In this document: piece after piece, positions 38,708 to 49,401 of the stretch
Numbering within the stretch: position 1 is the stretch's first letter
Layout: every line of letters starts with the position of its first letter
NCBI GenBank assembly: GCA_963070105.1
Contig: OY718806.1
Coordinates: 8,383,865 to 8,447,864 of the forward strand
DNA length: 64,000 nt
Source: Litomosoides sigmodontis
Lineage: Eukaryota > Nematoda > Chromadorea > Rhabditida > Onchocercidae
Reading direction: 5' to 3'
Notes under the pieces: generated by a model
Seen by the model: the letters and a program-made list of their open reading frames with translations, nothing else
Told to the model about the DNA's origin: nothing
Database searches by the model: none
Made by a program: the position numbers and the translations under genes

Positions 38708-39359
38708 ATGGGAAGCACTAAGGCTGCTCCGGGGCTTGGCTACATCAACACTTCTGCTAACTCTACCTTCGGCTAGATCGTTACTCAAGCAGTACATCAT
38801 CGGCTGTTTGTAAACTCAGAAATAGCGGGGGGAGATCCACTGAAACGGCGTAGAGAAATCCTTTGTGTTTAAGATCGTAACGAATGTGAGAAATGCGGAG
38901 AAGAGAAACATGCGGGGACAGCCTGTACATCCGAAGTAAGTAGTAGTAGCGAATATAACAAACGCGAAGAACGGGAACACGACGAAACCACCTGCGGATC
39001 CGAAGTAAGTAGTAGTAGCGGGAAATCGCCGTACTTGCTGCAAGAGAGTTTCCCTTCATTTTTCCCTAGATTGCTTTCTATTTAACGCTGCTATCAGCTC
39101 GCCAATAGATAGATAGGTGGAAAATGAGAGAGAGAGAGATGGAATTATTTTTGAGGCTGTGCCAGTCGAATCACAGCCGGATGTCCAGGCGAGCGGCCGC
39201 GAATCTCCGGATCTCCGCCGCAAGCGCTGGGATACACCCCACAGCAACCGTGCTTTCGAGCTTCGAGTGCGCTTTATGAAGGAGAAGAAAAAGAAGATGG
39301 AAGCAATGCAAAACGCATCGCGGGAGACGCAAAACGGAAACGGACATCCGCCCTTCTAA
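38708..39359 (+). pseudogene. Stop-interrupted frame with a CCHC zinc-knuckle motif (left copy)
   Basis: One frame reads MGSTKAAPGLGYINTSANST, a TAG, then SEIAGGDPLKRREILCV, a TAA, then ECEKCGEEKHAGTAC. The last is exactly C-x2-C-x4-H-x4-C, the nucleic-acid-binding knuckle of retroelement Gag and some RNA-binding proteins. Two copies of a 20-bp repeat (38930s and 39000s) encode SEVSSSS, and each contains a GTAAGT donor-like site. From the second, phase 0 splicing into 39117 would give a basic tail (FELRVRFMKEKKKKMEAM) ending at 39359. It could be a decayed gene or element. The opposite strand gives a membrane-like frame that I take as its shadow. Confidence 0.4.
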
Positions 39360-39519
39360 TCTGTAACTTCGCGAACGAAGTCGGCAGAAGTGGTATAGTA
39401 ACTGATTGAGCTCGCTTGGATAATTGAAATTTGATTTTAGATGCAATAGCTATGATTGGATGAATTCGGCAACACTTTCATCATAGTGCAATTAACATGG
39501 CAAACAATACTTATATCAA

Positions 39520-40020
39520 AACTTCTTGCAGGAAGGGTGTAGAAGTCACGCTTCATTCTCCTGCGCCATCTTCTTGGGCACTCGAGCACGTCCGTCTACT
39601 CACACGCACGCGCACACATCCGCACCCCCCCCCCCCCCCCCCCCCCATCTCTATCATACTTCTACTAATTGTACTCGATAAAACTGTGAAAAAGTTGCAG
39701 TGCAACATGAGGAAACACAAAAGAAGGCACCGCTCAAATATCATCTTCACATAGTTTAGCATTTTACTCAACGTCAATTCCACGCTCTCACTAGAGGGAT
39801 GTGGTACACTACAGTACACGACTGGCGACAGTATCAGTCTGCAAATAAAATACAAAAAGAAAAGTGGAAAAAAAATGATTGAAAGTAAAGAAGCGCGAAT
39901 AGCGCAACAGCGAAATGTCACACTTTCTCCTCCAGAATCAGAGCTACAAGTCAGCGGTGCAGTATTATTATTGCTAAAATTAACAAAAGAATAACTGAAA
40001 AAAACAGGGAAGAATCAGAT
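39520..40020 (-). pseudogene. Decayed duplicate of TIMMDC1 last intron and exon (left copy)
   Basis: The mirror of 45831-46340. Its intron-like part and the start of its exon-like part match the real last intron and exon of the TIMMDC1-like gene (44230-44450) with many substitutions and no intact frame. It ends in the poly-C tract. Confidence 0.6.
39625..39646. repeat. Poly-C tract, 22 C
   Basis: The partner tract in the right arm has 21 G. This is the only difference between the arms that I found. Confidence 0.95.
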
Positions 40021-40086
40021 CGGCGGATGATTGATAAAGATTACACCCGCGGGTGGACGACCCGAAACTTGGATTGATTCACCGAC

Positions 40087-40351
40087 TTATATCTGAATTA
40101 GTGGATCAATTTCAGGCAACATTGTTGCAATCACCTGTGTAACTACCCATTTGTTACATTTCTTGTTGAGATTCATTCCACAATTTGGGTAAGTTGGCTC
40201 TGCTTGCTCTGTCAGGAAGATATCTGATGTGACCTGTCCGAGGACATACGGTGCACGTCCGCTCACTTCCCTCACATATTCCAATCGCTGTTTGAGCGTG
40301 AACCGTTTGGGTCCTTATTACAAAACCCTCTAGCTTTATCATCCAGAACAT
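40087..40351 (-). other. Short frames with a partial zinc-knuckle-like motif (left copy)
   Basis: Two overlapping 65-residue frames. One has CTVCPRTGHIRYLP, which resembles a Gag-type knuckle (C-x2-C-x4-H) but lacks the last Cys. The rest of 40020-41181 holds nothing recognisable apart from a decayed copy of the exon at 41696-41809, near 40495-40590. Confidence 0.3.
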
Positions 40352-41181
40352 TCCTTTTCATCATTCTGTATCATCTTGCTTCAACTTCCATGAGTTCATT
40401 CGCAACATCTGACAACATCCGCACATCGTCGCACTAGCTCTCCGATGAATTCATTCTCTCTTAGCCTCATGACTGTCGAACTTTCCCCTTCTTTTTTCTT
40501 TAAACTGTTATGCTTTGTCTAGCAGCAAAGTAGGCAATTTACTTTCAATGACTTTTATGCTATAAATTCTGCTGCACATCATTCTATATTCTCGTCGACA
40601 ACATCCACACACTATCACAAATTAGCTTCAATGATTGTTTTTCATTCCTGATTTCACTTCATCCGTCCCATGATATTTTTGTCCTGAATATATTCTACAC
40701 CTAATCAGACAACGTACCCCGTCCCATCGAGCTATCCCTTCCTTACTTAACTTCAAACTAAACATTTTCAGCCACTCGGAATTCACCACTGCGGTGAATG
40801 CGTGATTAGAATGAAAACTCCGGGCTCACACCCTATCTTCGAAGTTATTTGCTCTTTCCCTATTAATGAATAAATATTTTTGTCCAATGCGGCAATTCGA
40901 GAGTAAGTGAAACAAAAGATGAATGTGACACGATTGACCTGAAAGACGAAATTAAACGAATAGTTTAATCCAATGCGACCGTTCCTCTTCCTTTTCCGTC
41001 ACTATAATTTATCTTATGCTGGTCATTTATCCCATTGACAAGAACTTTACATATACGACAAAAGTGAAAGCGACAATATGTTCTACCACCTCTTCTTTCT
41101 CACTTTTCACCTTTTCTATGACACTTTTAGCGCCAAATATTTGTTCATAATTACAGAAAACAAGTATCAATAAAAAGTAGG

Positions 41182-41856
41182 TCACGCATCGTTTGAACCC
41201 CGTTCTGAATCAGAAACTCCATCCCCTAGCTTTTTATCCTTATTCATCAGAAGTTTTGCTAAACTTCTGGACCAAATCCTGTGTTCCTCTTGATATTGTC
41301 GAACACTTTCTTCTTTAATGCGCTCACTCCTCAACATCATCTCATGTTCTCGTTTGAACTGTTGATATGTGCCGTCTACCGTCTGACCAGAAAAATGTGA
41401 TGCACCAAGGACGATTAGAGACACTGTCAACCTGCAAATAAAATTTAAAAGAGAAATAAGAAAAGTGAAGAAAAATGTGAAGTCGGTGCAATCAAAACTA
41501 ATAACATATGAATAACCTAAGAGCGTAGTCCTAGATTTTTCTCTTCCACAACTAAAGCTATGAGCTAGTGGTGCAATATTACTTATATCAACGACAAAAG
41601 AAAAAATGACTGTAAACGTGGTAAAAGTAGTACCACGTTGAGGTAATAAAAATAATGACACGTAAAGGTAATATAAAAAAAATTGACTGTCCAACTTTCC
41701 TCTTCGCTCCTTAATCTGTTGTGCTTTGTCTAGCATGTGACATTCCCTTATCGCCTCCATCACACTTATTTTATAAAACTGACATAATCGCGACAAATTG
41801 CGGCATAAGCTGCGAAAACACAAAAAACAAAACACCACACAAATATCACTATCCAT
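41182..41856 (-). CDS. Possible chimeric gene using a copy of the TIMMDC1 last exon
   Basis: Exon 41856-41696 begins with ATG, encodes a Cys/Phe-rich start (MDSDICVVFCFLCFR) then VMEAIRECHMLDKAQQIKER, and stops at an AAA|GTTGGA donor in phase 2. The orphan copy of the TIMMDC1 last exon (41431-41182) begins with TTTGCAG|G in the same phase. Joined, they give 136 aa ending in the same charged helix as TIMMDC1 (HEMMLRSERIKEESVRQYQE). The first exon lies in the spacer, the second in the left arm. It may instead be two unrelated fragments; no transcript evidence is available. Confidence 0.35.
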   Translation of the reverse strand: MDSDICVVFCFLCFRSLCRNLSRLCQFYKISVMEAIRECHMLDKAQQIKERRGKLDSQFFLYYLYVSLFLLPQRGTTFTTFTVIFSFVVDISNIAPLAHSFSCGREKSRTTLLGYSYVISFDCTDFTFFFTFLISLLNFICRLTVSLIVLGASHFSGQTVDGTYQQFKREHEMMLRSERIKEESVRQYQEEHRIWSRSLAKLLMNKDKKLGDGVSDSERGSNDA

Positions 41857-42056
41857 TCAAGTTTATTTTTACAGTTACAGTCGAATAAGTTAAATCAGAC
41901 GTGAGCCAAAGTTTTCATTGGAATTCATTCACATTGTGGCATTCGAGTATTCGTCCGTTTCGCTCGTGAAGTTGGCCTGCTGGAAGGCTGGAGGGAAGGG
42001 TATGTGGTGTTTTGCTGTTGAATTTAGCCGGAAGTTGGACTGGAAGTAAAAAAGCA
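41857..42056. other. Gap between divergent start sites
   Basis: It separates the possible chimeric gene (-) from the 55-aa gene (+), so it could hold two promoters. A minus-strand frame with QLPAKFNSKTPHTLPSSLPA crosses it without a start. Confidence 0.4.
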
Positions 42057-42282
42057 ATGTCTTCCTATAACAAGAAATCAGAAGCCATATACGCTAGGTT
42101 CGTTTGAGGATAATTTGTTACCATGAAATGATTACTAGGTTTTTTTGCTTATTAGGATCGATGAGGTTTATGTTGCCAAATTTCTTCTGAGGTTAGGACC
42201 TAAGTTATGGTTTAGATATGAAGCACTGGTTGATTTTTCGGATGGTAACGAAGCAATACAATTAATAGAACTGGTAGGATAA
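42057..42282 (+). CDS. Small two-exon protein of 55 aa
   Basis: Exon 1 (42057-42097) starts with ATG and reads MSSYNKKSEAIYAR; exon 2 (42156-42282) reads IDEVYVAKFLLRLGPKLWFR, then YEALVDFSDGNEAIQLIELV before TAA. The GT donor (GCTAG|GTTCGT), the ATTAG acceptor and the phase (AG|G) agree, and the intron is 58 bp. No signal peptide or membrane segment. Family not recognised. It lies 447 bp upstream of the TIMMDC1-like gene on the same strand, which would allow co-transcription as in nematode operons, but no clear trans-splice site was seen between them. Confidence 0.6.
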
Positions 42283-42729
42283 TAAAAAATTAGTCTACAA
42301 AGAATCGTACTAATAATATACTGCTTTCCAAAGATGAAAGGAAGGAAGTTGTGAATGACGCATGGTGCTGAAGCGAAGTCGTGAAAGCAAGACTTAATAC
42401 AGAAGTAGTTGACAGGAAAAGTGGATGTACAAGAGTGATTTAATTATCCAAACTATTAAGTTGCACTGTTTGGTAAATGATAATTAAAAACGAAGTTGCA
42501 GCTAATAATGAAATTGACACGTGAAGACAATTTACATTTAGGAATTGTTTATGAAGTTGGTGCGAAAACAATCTGCGTTTGGTCATGGATTGATATGAAA
42601 TGATTTACAGATGACCCACCGTTGTAGTCCTGTCACTGTTCTAATTTAGGTTTTTTTAGTAAGAATGTCTCATAGTTTCGACATTATATGTAGTGAGAAG
42701 AGAATGCGTAGTTGAGGGGAGCTGGGATT

Positions 42730-44659
42730 ATGTCAAATGAAGGGAGAGGAACGCTTTGGTCGAAGTTTGATTCTATTCCAAATGAGTTATTGCAGTTTTT
42801 CACGCGAAATTCTGGTAAGTCATTAATATGTATTCTTGGCTAAACATTTTAGCTGCACCATGTATTGTAGCTTAATATTGTGCAGCACATCATTAGCCAC
42901 ATAAAACATGAGCTGTTTGTAAAAGCTGCTTCCGGATGTGCGATTGTGATCATCAGCTCATGAAAAACAAATCAAAAATTTGACCTTATATCTTACAACG
43001 TCAGCGCTGCCCTTTTCATTCTTTTCATTCTTAATTAAAAAACTGACAAAAGAATTTACAGGAGTTGAAGACAAGGTTATTGCTGAAGCGGAGCAAACTT
43101 CAGATAATTCTGACAACAGTGGTTGGCAGCGGTTGAAAAAAATATATGTTAATAAAGGTCTGTGAAGAAGTACACGTATTAACAAAGGTTTGTGAAGAAG
43201 TATGATCAGTGAATTTTGAAATTTGTAAAGTTTTTAATGCTACAGATGTGCACTTTGAGACGAGTATATTGATGCCATGTATGGAATGGTCATTTATTGG
43301 TGCAGTATTCTTCACAGGTCCTGTAGGATGGCAAAGAGCTGCTCTCCGTTACAATCGTTATGCAAAGGGACGAATATTTCTTAGTCCACATGACGCACTG
43401 GTTAGTTATTGATTTATTAAAAGTATTGCGTTTGTCGTGAAGTCATTGGTACACAATGAATGTAGCGTGAAACATTTAGTGTTTCATCAAGCATTATCCA
43501 ACCTGCTGGCCTCATCAAATCTTGTTTGTTTCTGAACGAGGTTAAAAATTATATCGGTTAAAATTACCTCGCTTTTGTGTAAAGTGGTTTTCAGAGACGT
43601 AAATGGGATTATGCATTTGCATCATTTTTACGAGCGGGAGCAATCAATGGTGCACTCGCAGCATTATACGTTGGATGTATGGTGTAAGTTGCTTTTTTTT
43701 TGTCATCGGAATAATCTGATAGAATCTTCCATGGTTTGTATGCCAATATCTTTTTTTTTTGGGCTGCTGAAAGGAAATGATAAGGCCCACGAAGTTAAAA
43801 TATCAAATGGCTTAAAGAAATAAGAAGCGCATTACAACTGTCCAAACAGTGTTTCCTCAAAGCTGATGTCTATTTTTTTTTTGTGGCTATTTTTAGAGCG
43901 GCGATCACACACGTTACAGCATGGCGTGGCTATTTCTCTCTTTCAACTATTCCAGTTGTAACAAGTGAGTGTTTTATATCTGATTTGAGCCTTGAAATTA
44001 TTAACTAGGACGAATCAGTGGTTAAGTGAAAGTTTGAAGTATCTTTGCTTAGTACCTTAGCAAACATCACTTCAGAATTATTTCATTTGATTTTTCATTG
44101 TTTAAATTTAGAAATATTTTTGTTTCAGCATTAATACCTTCTGTAATTGCTTTCCCACTTGGTTTGCGAAAGACAGTGCAGGCAGCAAGTCTTGGATTAA
44201 CCTGCGGGTATTATTTTTACCACGTTTACAGTCATTTTTTCTTTTGTCGTTGATATAAGTAATATTGCACCACTAGCTCATAGCTTTAGTTGTGGAAGAG
44301 AAAAATCTAGGACTACGCTCTTAGGTTATTCATATGTTATTAGTTTTGATTGCACCGACTTCACATTTTTCTTCACTTTTCTTATTTCTCTTTTAAATTT
44401 TATTTGCAGGTTGACAGTGTCTCTAATCGTCCTTGGTGCATCACATTTTTCTGGTCAGACGGTAGACGGCACATATCAACAGTTCAAACGAGAACATGAG
44501 ATGATGTTGAGGAGTGAGCGCATTAAAGAAGAAAGTGTTCGACAATATCAAGAGGAACACAGGATTTGGTCCAGAAGTTTAGCAAAACTTCTGATGAATA
44601 AGGATAAAAAGCTAGGGGATGGAGTTTCTGATTCAGAACGGGGTTCAAACGATGCGTGA
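42730..44659 (+). CDS. timmdc1: TIMMDC1-like complex I assembly factor
   Basis: Exons: 42730-42814, 43062-43157, 43246-43400, 43595-43683, 43897-43964, 44129-44207, 44410-44659; 822 nt, 273 aa, all phases match (human protein about 285 aa). TIMMDC1 is an inner-mitochondrial-membrane protein of the Tim17/22/23 fold, needed to build the membrane arm of respiratory complex I. Family-like features: SGWQRLKKIYVNKD near the N-terminus (human SGWDRLRELFGKDE), hydrophobic segments around WSFIGAVFFTGPVGW, RAGAINGALAALYVGCM, PSVIAFPLGLRKTVQAASLG and LTVSLIVLGASHF, then a charged C-terminal helix after SGQTVDGTYQQFKREHE. Exons 1-6 lie in the spacer of the inverted repeat, exon 7 in the right arm. The call rests on remembered family features, not on an alignment. 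Confidence 0.78.
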
Positions 44660-45489
44660 CCTACTTTTTATTGATACTTGTTTTCTGTAATTATGAACAA
44701 ATATTTGGCGCTAAAAGTGTCATAGAAAAGGTGAAAAGTGAGAAAGAAGAGGTGGTAGAACATATTGTCGCTTTCACTTTTGTCGTATATGTAAAGTTCT
44801 TGTCAATGGGATAAATGACCAGCATAAGATAAATTATAGTGACGGAAAAGGAAGAGGAACGGTCGCATTGGATTAAACTATTCGTTTAATTTCGTCTTTC
44901 AGGTCAATCGTGTCACATTCATCTTTTGTTTCACTTACTCTCGAATTGCCGCATTGGACAAAAATATTTATTCATTAATAGGGAAAGAGCAAATAACTTC
45001 GAAGATAGGGTGTGAGCCCGGAGTTTTCATTCTAATCACGCATTCACCGCAGTGGTGAATTCCGAGTGGCTGAAAATGTTTAGTTTGAAGTTAAGTAAGG
45101 AAGGGATAGCTCGATGGGACGGGGTACGTTGTCTGATTAGGTGTAGAATATATTCAGGACAAAAATATCATGGGACGGATGAAGTGAAATCAGGAATGAA
45201 AAACAATCATTGAAGCTAATTTGTGATAGTGTGTGGATGTTGTCGACGAGAATATAGAATGATGTGCAGCAGAATTTATAGCATAAAAGTCATTGAAAGT
45301 AAATTGCCTACTTTGCTGCTAGACAAAGCATAACAGTTTAAAGAAAAAAGAAGGGGAAAGTTCGACAGTCATGAGGCTAAGAGAGAATGAATTCATCGGA
45401 GAGCTAGTGCGACGATGTGCGGATGTTGTCAGATGTTGCGAATGAACTCATGGAAGTTGAAGCAAGATGATACAGAATGATGAAAAGGA

Positions 45490-45754
45490 ATGTTCTGGAT
45501 GATAAAGCTAGAGGGTTTTGTAATAAGGACCCAAACGGTTCACGCTCAAACAGCGATTGGAATATGTGAGGGAAGTGAGCGGACGTGCACCGTATGTCCT
45601 CGGACAGGTCACATCAGATATCTTCCTGACAGAGCAAGCAGAGCCAACTTACCCAAATTGTGGAATGAATCTCAACAAGAAATGTAACAAATGGGTAGTT
45701 ACACAGGTGATTGCAACAATGTTGCCTGAAATTGATCCACTAATTCAGATATAA
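45490..45754 (+). other. Short frames with a partial zinc-knuckle-like motif (right copy)
   Basis: Mirror of 40087-40351. The stretch from 44660 to 45830 downstream of the TIMMDC1-like gene otherwise holds no gene; near 45250-45345 it has a decayed copy of the exon at 41696-41809. Confidence 0.3.
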
Positions 45755-45830
45755 GTCGGTGAATCAATCCAAGTTTCGGGTCGTCCACCCGCGGGTGTAA
45801 TCTTTATCAATCATCCGCCGATCTGATTCT

Positions 45831-46340
45831 TCCCTGTTTTTTTCAGTTATTCTTTTGTTAATTTTAGCAATAATAATACTGCACCGCTGACTTGTAGCTC
45901 TGATTCTGGAGGAGAAAGTGTGACATTTCGCTGTTGCGCTATTCGCGCTTCTTTACTTTCAATCATTTTTTTTCCACTTTTCTTTTTGTATTTTATTTGC
46001 AGACTGATACTGTCGCCAGTCGTGTACTGTAGTGTACCACATCCCTCTAGTGAGAGCGTGGAATTGACGTTGAGTAAAATGCTAAACTATGTGAAGATGA
46101 TATTTGAGCGGTGCCTTCTTTTGTGTTTCCTCATGTTGCACTGCAACTTTTTCACAGTTTTATCGAGTACAATTAGTAGAAGTATGATAGAGATGGGGGG
46201 GGGGGGGGGGGGGGGTGCGGATGTGTGCGCGTGCGTGTGAGTAGACGGACGTGCTCGAGTGCCCAAGAAGATGGCGCAGGAGAATGAAGCGTGACTTCTA
46301 CACCCTTCCTGCAAGAAGTTTTGATATAAGTATTGTTTGC
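45831..46340 (+). pseudogene. Decayed duplicate of TIMMDC1 last intron and exon (right copy)
   Basis: Compare 45870-46030 with 44245-44440. The block around GCACCGCTGACTTGTAGCTC matches GCACCACTAGCTCATAGCTT. The acceptor region TTTTATTTGCAG is identical, and AGACTGATACTGTCGCCAGT matches AGGTTGACAGTGTCTCTAAT. The frame no longer encodes the TIMMDC1 C-terminus. A poly-G tract interrupts it at 46195. Confidence 0.65.
46195..46215. repeat. Poly-G tract, 21 G
   Basis: Partner of the 22-C tract in the left arm. Confidence 0.95.
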
Positions 46341-46480
46341 CATGTTAATTGCACTATGATGAAAGTGTTGCCGAATTCATCCAATCATAGCTATTGCATC
46401 TAAAATCAAATTTCAATTATCCAAGCGAGCTCAATCAGTTACTATACCACTTCTGCCGACTTCGTTCGCGAAGTTACAGA

Positions 46481-47132
46481 TTAGAAGGGCGGATGTCCGT
46501 TTCCGTTTTGCGTCTCCCGCGATGCGTTTTGCATTGCTTCCATCTTCTTTTTCTTCTCCTTCATAAAGCGCACTCGAAGCTCGAAAGCACGGTTGCTGTG
46601 GGGTGTATCCCAGCGCTTGCGGCGGAGATCCGGAGATTCGCGGCCGCTCGCCTGGACATCCGGCTGTGATTCGACTGGCACAGCCTCAAAAATAATTCCA
46701 TCTCTCTCTCTCTCATTTTCCACCTATCTATCTATTGGCGAGCTGATAGCAGCGTTAAATAGAAAGCAATCTAGGGAAAAATGAAGGGAAACTCTCTTGC
46801 AGCAAGTACGGCGATTTCCCGCTACTACTACTTACTTCGGATCCGCAGGTGGTTTCGTCGTGTTCCCGTTCTTCGCGTTTGTTATATTCGCTACTACTAC
46901 TTACTTCGGATGTACAGGCTGTCCCCGCATGTTTCTCTTCTCCGCATTTCTCACATTCGTTACGATCTTAAACACAAAGGATTTCTCTACGCCGTTTCAG
47001 TGGATCTCCCCCCGCTATTTCTGAGTTTACAAACAGCCGATGATGTACTGCTTGAGTAACGATCTAGCCGAAGGTAGAGTTAGCAGAAGTGTTGATGTAG
47101 CCAAGCCCCGGAGCAGCCTTAGTGCTTCCCAT
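46481..47132 (-). pseudogene. Stop-interrupted frame with a CCHC zinc-knuckle motif (right copy)
   Basis: Identical mirror of 38708-39359: a knuckle of the form C-x2-C-x4-H-x4-C, two SEVSSSS repeats, two in-frame stops, and a Lys-rich tail frame (46723-46481) ending NGNGHPPF. Confidence 0.4.
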
Positions 47133-47681
47133 TATTTCAATAAGAGCTAACTCTTACCGCTCATTTTTTTACAGTCTCATCTGTCTCACGAACCTTTCCT
47201 TTTTATATCTTTGCAACAATATCTACAATGCATTTGAATATTCAAAAATTATATCCAAAGAAATTTATTTTCTTGCTGCATATGCATATGAATATATCAA
47301 AAAATGAATAATTTTGCGCGCGAAATTAGTAAAATTAGCATAAATGAATAATTTTTCCTCGTAAAATTAGCATATTTAAATTTAAAAAAGCATGCCTCTC
47401 TCATTTTAGCAAATTTCAGTATTATTTTTCTTTCTCTCTCTCTCACTCCCTCCCTCTCGCTTTCCCCATGTGTTTCTTCAAGAACCGAAAGTGTTGAGGG
47501 TGAAGGGACGAAATGCAGTTGCAATCATAGAAAATTTATCTGAACAGTTTATCTGATCAGCCAACACACATTGTATTAATAATTAATGTGAGGAAGGTGC
47601 AATGTAAAGCATTAATTACTGATAACTAGCATTTCTGAAAATTTTCCACTGAGTGCCATGCTAGTTCAGCTTTTCCGGTTA

Positions 47682-49361
47682 TTACCCGTTTAGAGGGACA
47701 TGTTTTAGCGAGGTGGCTTTCAGTTTCTGCTCGATATACCAGTAATGATGCCACAATACAAGGGTGAATAGCCAGTTGGAGATGAAGCCGCTCAGGTAAG
47801 CAGCAAATGCGGCACCGAATTCTGTGTCCACGTCGCCGCTCAGTGCGTCAAGTATCTTCGGCGCCGTTGCCATTGTTAGCACTGCTAAGCCGAGAGCGTA
47901 CGATGACTGCATCAAAAGTGCTGAAAAAATCTCATTTTCAGGAGCTCCTGTCGTACTGAACGAGTGTACTGATTCTGCTAGCTTCATACTTCAACTTCCA
48001 TTACTGCAACTGTTTGCTGTGCGATGAGACACTTCACGTCAGTGATCTATTTGGGTGGTAATGATTCATTGTTGTTGAGCACTTGCCTGGCCAAAGTAGC
48101 CATATAGGCTTTGTTGGGAAAATTAATGCTATCATTAGGAGGAGCAATGAACTGGTATGCGATAGACACCAAACAGATCGCATAAAACCACCATCCAGGT
48201 AATTTGCAATGCATTCGTTAGTTCCCAGTACGCGATGCATTAAGCCATAGTCATATATGATAATATCGTAGGCTAAAAACTGAAATTGCAACCTGTATTT
48301 TGAAGAGGGACTGAGCAGGAGTTTGTTGTTGAAAAGCTACCGTCTGCTAGATGCTGACAAAGTAGGCTCTACGACTACTTACAGTTCATCTAAATCATTT
48401 CTACTCAGTGACTTTTGCAGTTGCTGCGAATTCATCGCCCAAATGTCAATGTAATGCGCTAACTTCCAATTACACGAGTGATATATGCACGTTTAATAAA
48501 TTTTCCTGAATGGAAGTTGAAGAAGGAGCGTGCACGTTGGCCCATTAAGCTGTAAATATTTGCATCATTGTAGAAGTAATTCATTCCTCGAAGCAGAAAA
48601 CGTTTACCATCTCGGATGCGGATGAAGTTGCTGTAATGTTCGATCGGCATGCAAATATGGCATTGTGTTTTCCCATCGAATAACCATGCTTAATTGATTG
48701 TGCATTTAATTAAACCTACTTAATTTAATTACGCTCGTTTCCTTTCACATTTACCATTAATCTTGCAAAAAAAAGGACGAAAATCATGTAATTTGATCAT
48801 TTTCTTTTTAAACTTTTTCCCACTTAAAAATTCCTCTGTCGAAAATCACCTATCCAGCATGATTGCAATTTAGAATAAGTTATCAAAAATTAACAGATAT
48901 TAAACAAACGTTTTTTTTTTCTTAATAAAAAACCTTTTCAGCCATCTCATCAATTTCCACTTTTTCATCGATTTAGAACGGTTCATACATACACTATCAA
49001 ACGAATCTTTTATGAATTTCTCATGAACTCTCTGTACTTTATCTAGACATAAAGTTGATGAAACTGTTCGATGAAATATGGAAATTCATATTTCCTTAAA
49101 TCTTCTGTTATAACATTAAAAAAATGCGTATCATTTTAACGTGTACTTTTTTTGTTGCCATATTATTCTTCTAGGCAACAATTTTTGAATAGTTTTTCTT
49201 AAATGATAAATGTAAAAAGCGAAAGTGACCTGAAGGAGTGAAGTGAACGCAACGAGAAATTGCAATATTGCAAAGAGCACGCAGAGATGTCTGTTTTTGA
49301 TAGATAGACCACAAATGAAAGAATATTTCTCCTCAATTTCAATGAAAAAACAAAGCTTCAT
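47682..49361 (-). CDS. Multi-span membrane protein (right, probably complete copy)
   Basis: A candidate first exon (49361-49230) in unique DNA starts with ATG and encodes SFICGLSIKNRHLCVLFAIL followed by QFLVAFTSLLQ, a membrane helix, and ends CAG|GTCACT. The arm then supplies exons 48688-48608 (weak), 48458-48383, 48292-48087 and 47920-47682; the last three join in phase, with a GC donor after 48087. They give three more hydrophobic blocks and end KHVPLNG. I could not phase the first exon onto the arm exons, so an exon between them may be missing. A start like CGLSIKN before the first helix recalls LAPTM-like and other four-span endosomal proteins. Function unknown. Confidence 0.55.
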
Positions 49362-49401
49362 GTGGGTCAGGTCGTTGGAAAGAGTGAAGTTTGTCGAAGT
49401 C

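Larger units (their letters stand above)
36814..41626. repeat. Left arm of a giant inverted repeat
   Basis: The reverse complement of 44215-49026. Positions pair as p with 85840-p outside the poly-C tract and 85841-p inside it. The outer break is sharp: the left reads TAATCATGAG and the right, reverse-complemented, GTTCATGAG, so identity begins at TCATGAG. The inner break falls at GTAAAA. Every frame inside the arm is matched by an identical translation in the other arm. This arm holds 3' parts of two genes that are complete only on the right side. Confidence 0.97.
44215..49026. repeat. Right arm of the giant inverted repeat
   Basis: The reverse complement of 36814-41626. The inner edge lies inside the last intron of the TIMMDC1-like gene (44208-44409). 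The outer edge lies about 200 bp from a candidate first exon of the membrane protein gene. Both genes continue smoothly across these edges here, unlike on the left, so this is probably the parental copy. Confidence 0.97.

Noticed and set aside
38781..39059. Membrane-like minus-strand frames at 38781-39059 (and plus at 46781-47059)
   Set aside because: They are complementary to a hydrophilic, Cys-bearing frame with repeat and splice-site logic; reversed Glu/Lys codons read as Phe and mimic membrane helices.
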